Below, one piece after another: positions 61,311-64,000 of a stretch of DNA of 64,000 nt (position 1 is its first letter; every line of letters begins with the position of its first letter). The stretch covers positions 2,852,001 to 2,916,000 of the forward strand of contig NW_026515541.1 in the NCBI RefSeq assembly GCF_014898815.1, in the 5' to 3' direction. The stretch is from Panonychus citri (lineage: Eukaryota; Arthropoda; Arachnida; Trombidiformes; Tetranychidae). Made by a program: the position numbers and the translations under genes. The notes below the pieces were generated by a model that did no database searches, was not told the origin of the DNA, and saw only the letters and a list, made by a program, of their open reading frames with translations.

Positions 61311-61541
61311 CAGCCAAAGACTTTGAGTTTGCAACCACTTTCTAAATCATTCACGCAGTTGAATATAATCAATGAGAGATACAATTAACCCAGAGATGTG
61401 ATGATAAGTTTGTCGACTAATTCAAGTGATTAAGTCTTAAAATGGTCAACTGATTAGATATCAAAAGTTATCTTTAATTGATTATCGTTAATTTCGTGAA
61501 TGATTAAGAAAGTGGTTGCAAACTCAAAGTCTTTGGCTGGA
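61311..61541. repeat. Imperfect inverted repeat with about 45-base arms
   Basis: Arm 61311-61355 (CAGCCAAAGACTTTGAGTTT, then GCAACCACTTTCT-AATCATTCACG) is matched in reverse complement by 61496-61540 with about two mismatches. Similarity continues weakly on both sides of the arms. The spacer is about 140 bases of AT-rich DNA. It may be a foldback or MITE-like element or a long hairpin; no terminal repeats or target-site duplication were established. Confidence 0.8.
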
Positions 61542-62484
61542 TAGACTCTCATTTATTAATATCATTTGATCAGAATATCAGTTGGATCTTAATTGTCATT
61601 ATTGAGTTTAAATAATAGACTTGACAAAGAAACTTGTTGTTTTAATTGGAAACAATTACAATTAAAATTGCAATTACAATCATCTCAATAACTTTTTACT
61701 ATTATTTACCAGTATTCGAGTGATTTTTCAATCATTTAATTTGATTATTCTGTCAAAATATCTCACGTAGCAAAAACTGAATCGACAATATAATTAAATA
61801 TCTATCGAAATTGTAACCGACGATTTAATTAAATCCTGTAAGTGGAAAGCCAACAAACTAACACAGTAAATTAATTTAATTGTTACTTTTAAATTGATGT
61901 ATTGCCTTAATAACTACGTTATGAATAATAATCACAATTAACACTTTTAATCAATCAAGTGTTAAATTCAATTCACCAACACACCAACAAGTATATAATC
62001 ATCTTAACCCTGTTATTATCTGAAAAACAATTAAAGTAAGATTATCGAATTCATAATCAGCTAATTGTTTCCTCCAAATTAGGATTATATTGATAATCCA
62101 AAAATCCATAGGATGTTAATCAAACTTGGATAATACAACAAAAAACGGCAAAAAAATTAACAAGAAATTAGAATGAAATTTCCTTTGATGGATATGTGAT
62201 TCAAGTAAAAAAACGGAATTTAACTCATCAGAACCTTAATTGTCGGTTGAATGTTAACAATTAACATTTCTATTCGGTTCTATTAGAATTTAGAAAGTAA
62301 ATTAATCATTTAGAAATTAAGAACAGTTGAATTACCCGGTTACCGGTTTAAAAGAGCAAAAGAAAAACTCAAACGCAGCCAATCCGATGCCACGTTTTTC
62401 TCACTGTGAAAATATTGAAAAGGAAAACAAATGGTTTTCGGTTTGATTGTTCCTTCTAATTAGATAACAATTAACTATTTAAAT

Positions 62485-64000
62485 ATGACACAAGTGATTA
62501 ATGGCCTTGATTCTATTCGGTCATTACCTAATCGAATTAACTCTGCGAGTTTAAAGGAGAGAAAATTGTTATTTTCTGATCTACACAAAGTCTTATTAGA
62601 GGAAAACAACAGTTCCAATGAGACAACATTGGGTAAGATTATTTTCTATTCTCCATTTTTCTTTGTTTCTTTGGAAATTTTTTAATTGTTCAACTGATTT
62701 GTTGAATATTTTTCTTCCCATTTTTATATTCTTGTGACACTTTCAGTTGTAAATTTGTCTTTCTTTTCTTGTTTCTTTTGACAGGTCCACTTATTAGGAG
62801 AGTATGTGATTTACTAACATCAACATTGATCCGGTACCAGGATCGTAAATCTAGACTTTTGGTGATTAATTTTCTTAAATCGTTAATCTTAACTTACCCT
62901 GAATCAACCTCCAAGGCTTTGGTCAAATGTTTGGTCAATTATTTTAAAGATTCTCGTAATATTCAGACAAATTTTGCTTCGGCTCGTATTTGTTTATCCG
63001 CCTTTCATTGGATAAGTTTACTTTCAAATGTAACCATAACTGCCATGGATCAAGAGATGAGAGTTAATCTAATTGATTTACAAGGTTTTCTAGTATTTGT
63101 CATCTCTGGTTCACAAAGTAAATCTCTGCTCGTGCAAACATGTAAATTATTCAAATCATTTTGGACAACATCCTATCCAATTGAAGACTATGCCTTGGAA
63201 TTGTCAAAAATTGAAGTTACACCTTCATCAAGTATTTACCTGTTTGTCCTTTGGGGTTATATTTTTCAAGTATTGTCACAAAATAAGCGAAACGATTTAA
63301 TATCAACCTACAAAGGGATAATTGTTGATTTTTTCCTTAAACACATAACCGTTTCTAAGACTAAATTACCCGTTGACGCTTTAACCCAAGGAGGTTCTCA
63401 AGTGTTACGTCAAATCAACCACGAGGAATTTAAAAGTAAATTGTTACCTGGTTTACAGAGATCAGTTCTTCGTAATCCTGAGATTGCCTTGGAATTGGTC
63501 ACCAAGTTGATCAAAAATTTATCCCTCGACCTGAGTCCTTACGCTGTTGAACTTGGTAAGATGATTGGTGTCTCACTAATCTCAAAGGAAGAGGATCTCA
63601 TTAAAATTGCCATAAATGGTTCACAAAATTTAGCGATTCAATGTTCAGATTCAACGGCAATTGAATCACTATTGAAACTTTACTTTGGTATTCTAAATGG
63701 TTCCGAAGGTAAATTGTCCGTTCTCACCCAACGATACGGAGCTCTAAGTGGTATTGGTGCTTTAAGTAACCATAGTGTCCAAGCGGGTCCATCTTCATCT
63801 GCACTAAGTGACCAAGCATGTCAACAATTGTTAACTTTTTTAAAAATTGAAATTCATGAAGGAACCATCGTTCATGGGTGTAGTCAAATGCAACTCTGGT
63901 GTAATCGGATTACCGTTGGTCCAATCCCGACTCCCTTGATTACAAGAATCAAGGAGATCGCTAATTCAAAAACGGCTCAGCCTTTTGCCAAAAGTGCTTA
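62485..64000 (+). CDS. GCN1: GCN1 homologue, eIF2-alpha kinase activator, 5' part
   Basis: Exon 1 is 62485-62632 and exon 2 starts at 62785 after a TTTTGACAG acceptor, joined in phase 1; exon 2 stays open to the window end, giving about 454 residues. GCN1 is a very large (about 2600 residues) HEAT-repeat protein that works on ribosomes with GCN20 to activate the kinase GCN2 during amino-acid shortage. Recognisable blocks include NHEEFKSKLLPGLQRSVLRN, NPEIALELVTKLIKNLSLDL, AIQCSDSTAIESL, NGSEGKLSVLTQRYGALSGI and IEIHEGTIVHGCSQMQLWCN, all in the family's order for the N-terminal region. The start is the first ATG after in-frame stops. The rest of the gene is outside the window. Confidence 0.93.

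Larger units (their letters stand above)
56101..62484. other. Divergent non-coding region between ABCG and GCN1
   Basis: About 6.4 kb with no supported exon. The left 0.7 kb is purine/GAT-rich and probably holds the ABCG 5' UTR. Further right are GTT and GAT triplet runs (about 56780-56830), a perfect 19-base palindrome (57507-57525), GA and CT tracts (58208-58229, 58481-58533), long AT-rich DNA, and an imperfect inverted repeat (61311-61541). The last 150 bases before 62485 are the likely GCN1 promoter and 5' UTR. Confidence 0.5.

Noticed and set aside
1..64000. tRNA genes, CRISPR arrays, prokaryotic operons, viral or full-length transposon genes
   Set aside because: No B-box-like GGTTCGAATCC tRNA words, spaced repeat arrays, or transposase, reverse transcriptase or capsid-like frames were recognised by eye; a covariance-model and repeat-library search would settle this.

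Overview
The window looks like nuclear DNA of a compact-genome arthropod, most probably an acariform mite of the spider-mite kind (Tetranychus-like). This is inference from AT-rich DNA, many short GT-AG introns of about 50-300 bases, closely packed animal genes (laminin beta, DIP2, neprilysin, TTC39, ABCG, GCN1), and GA/CT microsatellites. No prokaryotic or viral genes were recognised.

Layout. 1-8899: AT-rich non-coding DNA, read as a very long intron of DIP2. 8900-11715 (-): first coding exon of DIP2, an adenylate-forming-domain protein cut by the window edge. 13198-14762 (+): a histidine-acid-phosphatase-like membrane protein that has lost its catalytic residues. 17175-23247 (+): a complete 16-exon M13 (neprilysin-like) zinc metallopeptidase, 746 residues. 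24553-29239 (+): a complete 15-exon TTC39-type TPR protein, 630 residues. 30637-36505 (-): an MDM1-like gene with two duplicated homologous exons and an unplaced last exon. 38995-45858 (+): a complete 8-exon laminin beta chain (LanB1 type). 46.4-51.9 kb: a rearranged region holding broken pieces of a second laminin beta copy mixed with a family of small secreted-peptide genes. 53446-56100 (-): a single-exon ABCG half-transporter. 56101-62484: non-coding, with microsatellites and an imperfect inverted repeat. 62485-64000 (+): the 5' part of GCN1.

The most unusual part is 46.4-51.9 kb. Laminin fragments lie there in parental order (exons 2-3, then the LF domain and middle, then the coiled coil), which suggests a tandem duplicate of LanB1 that decayed. 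Through it run at least six copies, intact or broken, of short peptide genes that share a TATA box, 5' leader, signal peptide and 3' UTR but have unrelated mature parts. Two of them form an inverted pair, each next to the same laminin fragment. The other highlights are the catalytically dead acid phosphatase with a lysosomal-type tail and the duplicated exons of the MDM1-like gene.

The housekeeping genes do not form a functional pathway. Three gene pairs are divergent (DIP2/phosphatase, MDM1-like/laminin, ABCG/GCN1). Exon boundaries were placed by eye from reading frame, GT-AG sites and family similarity; where all phases close (neprilysin, TTC39, laminin) the models are self-consistent.
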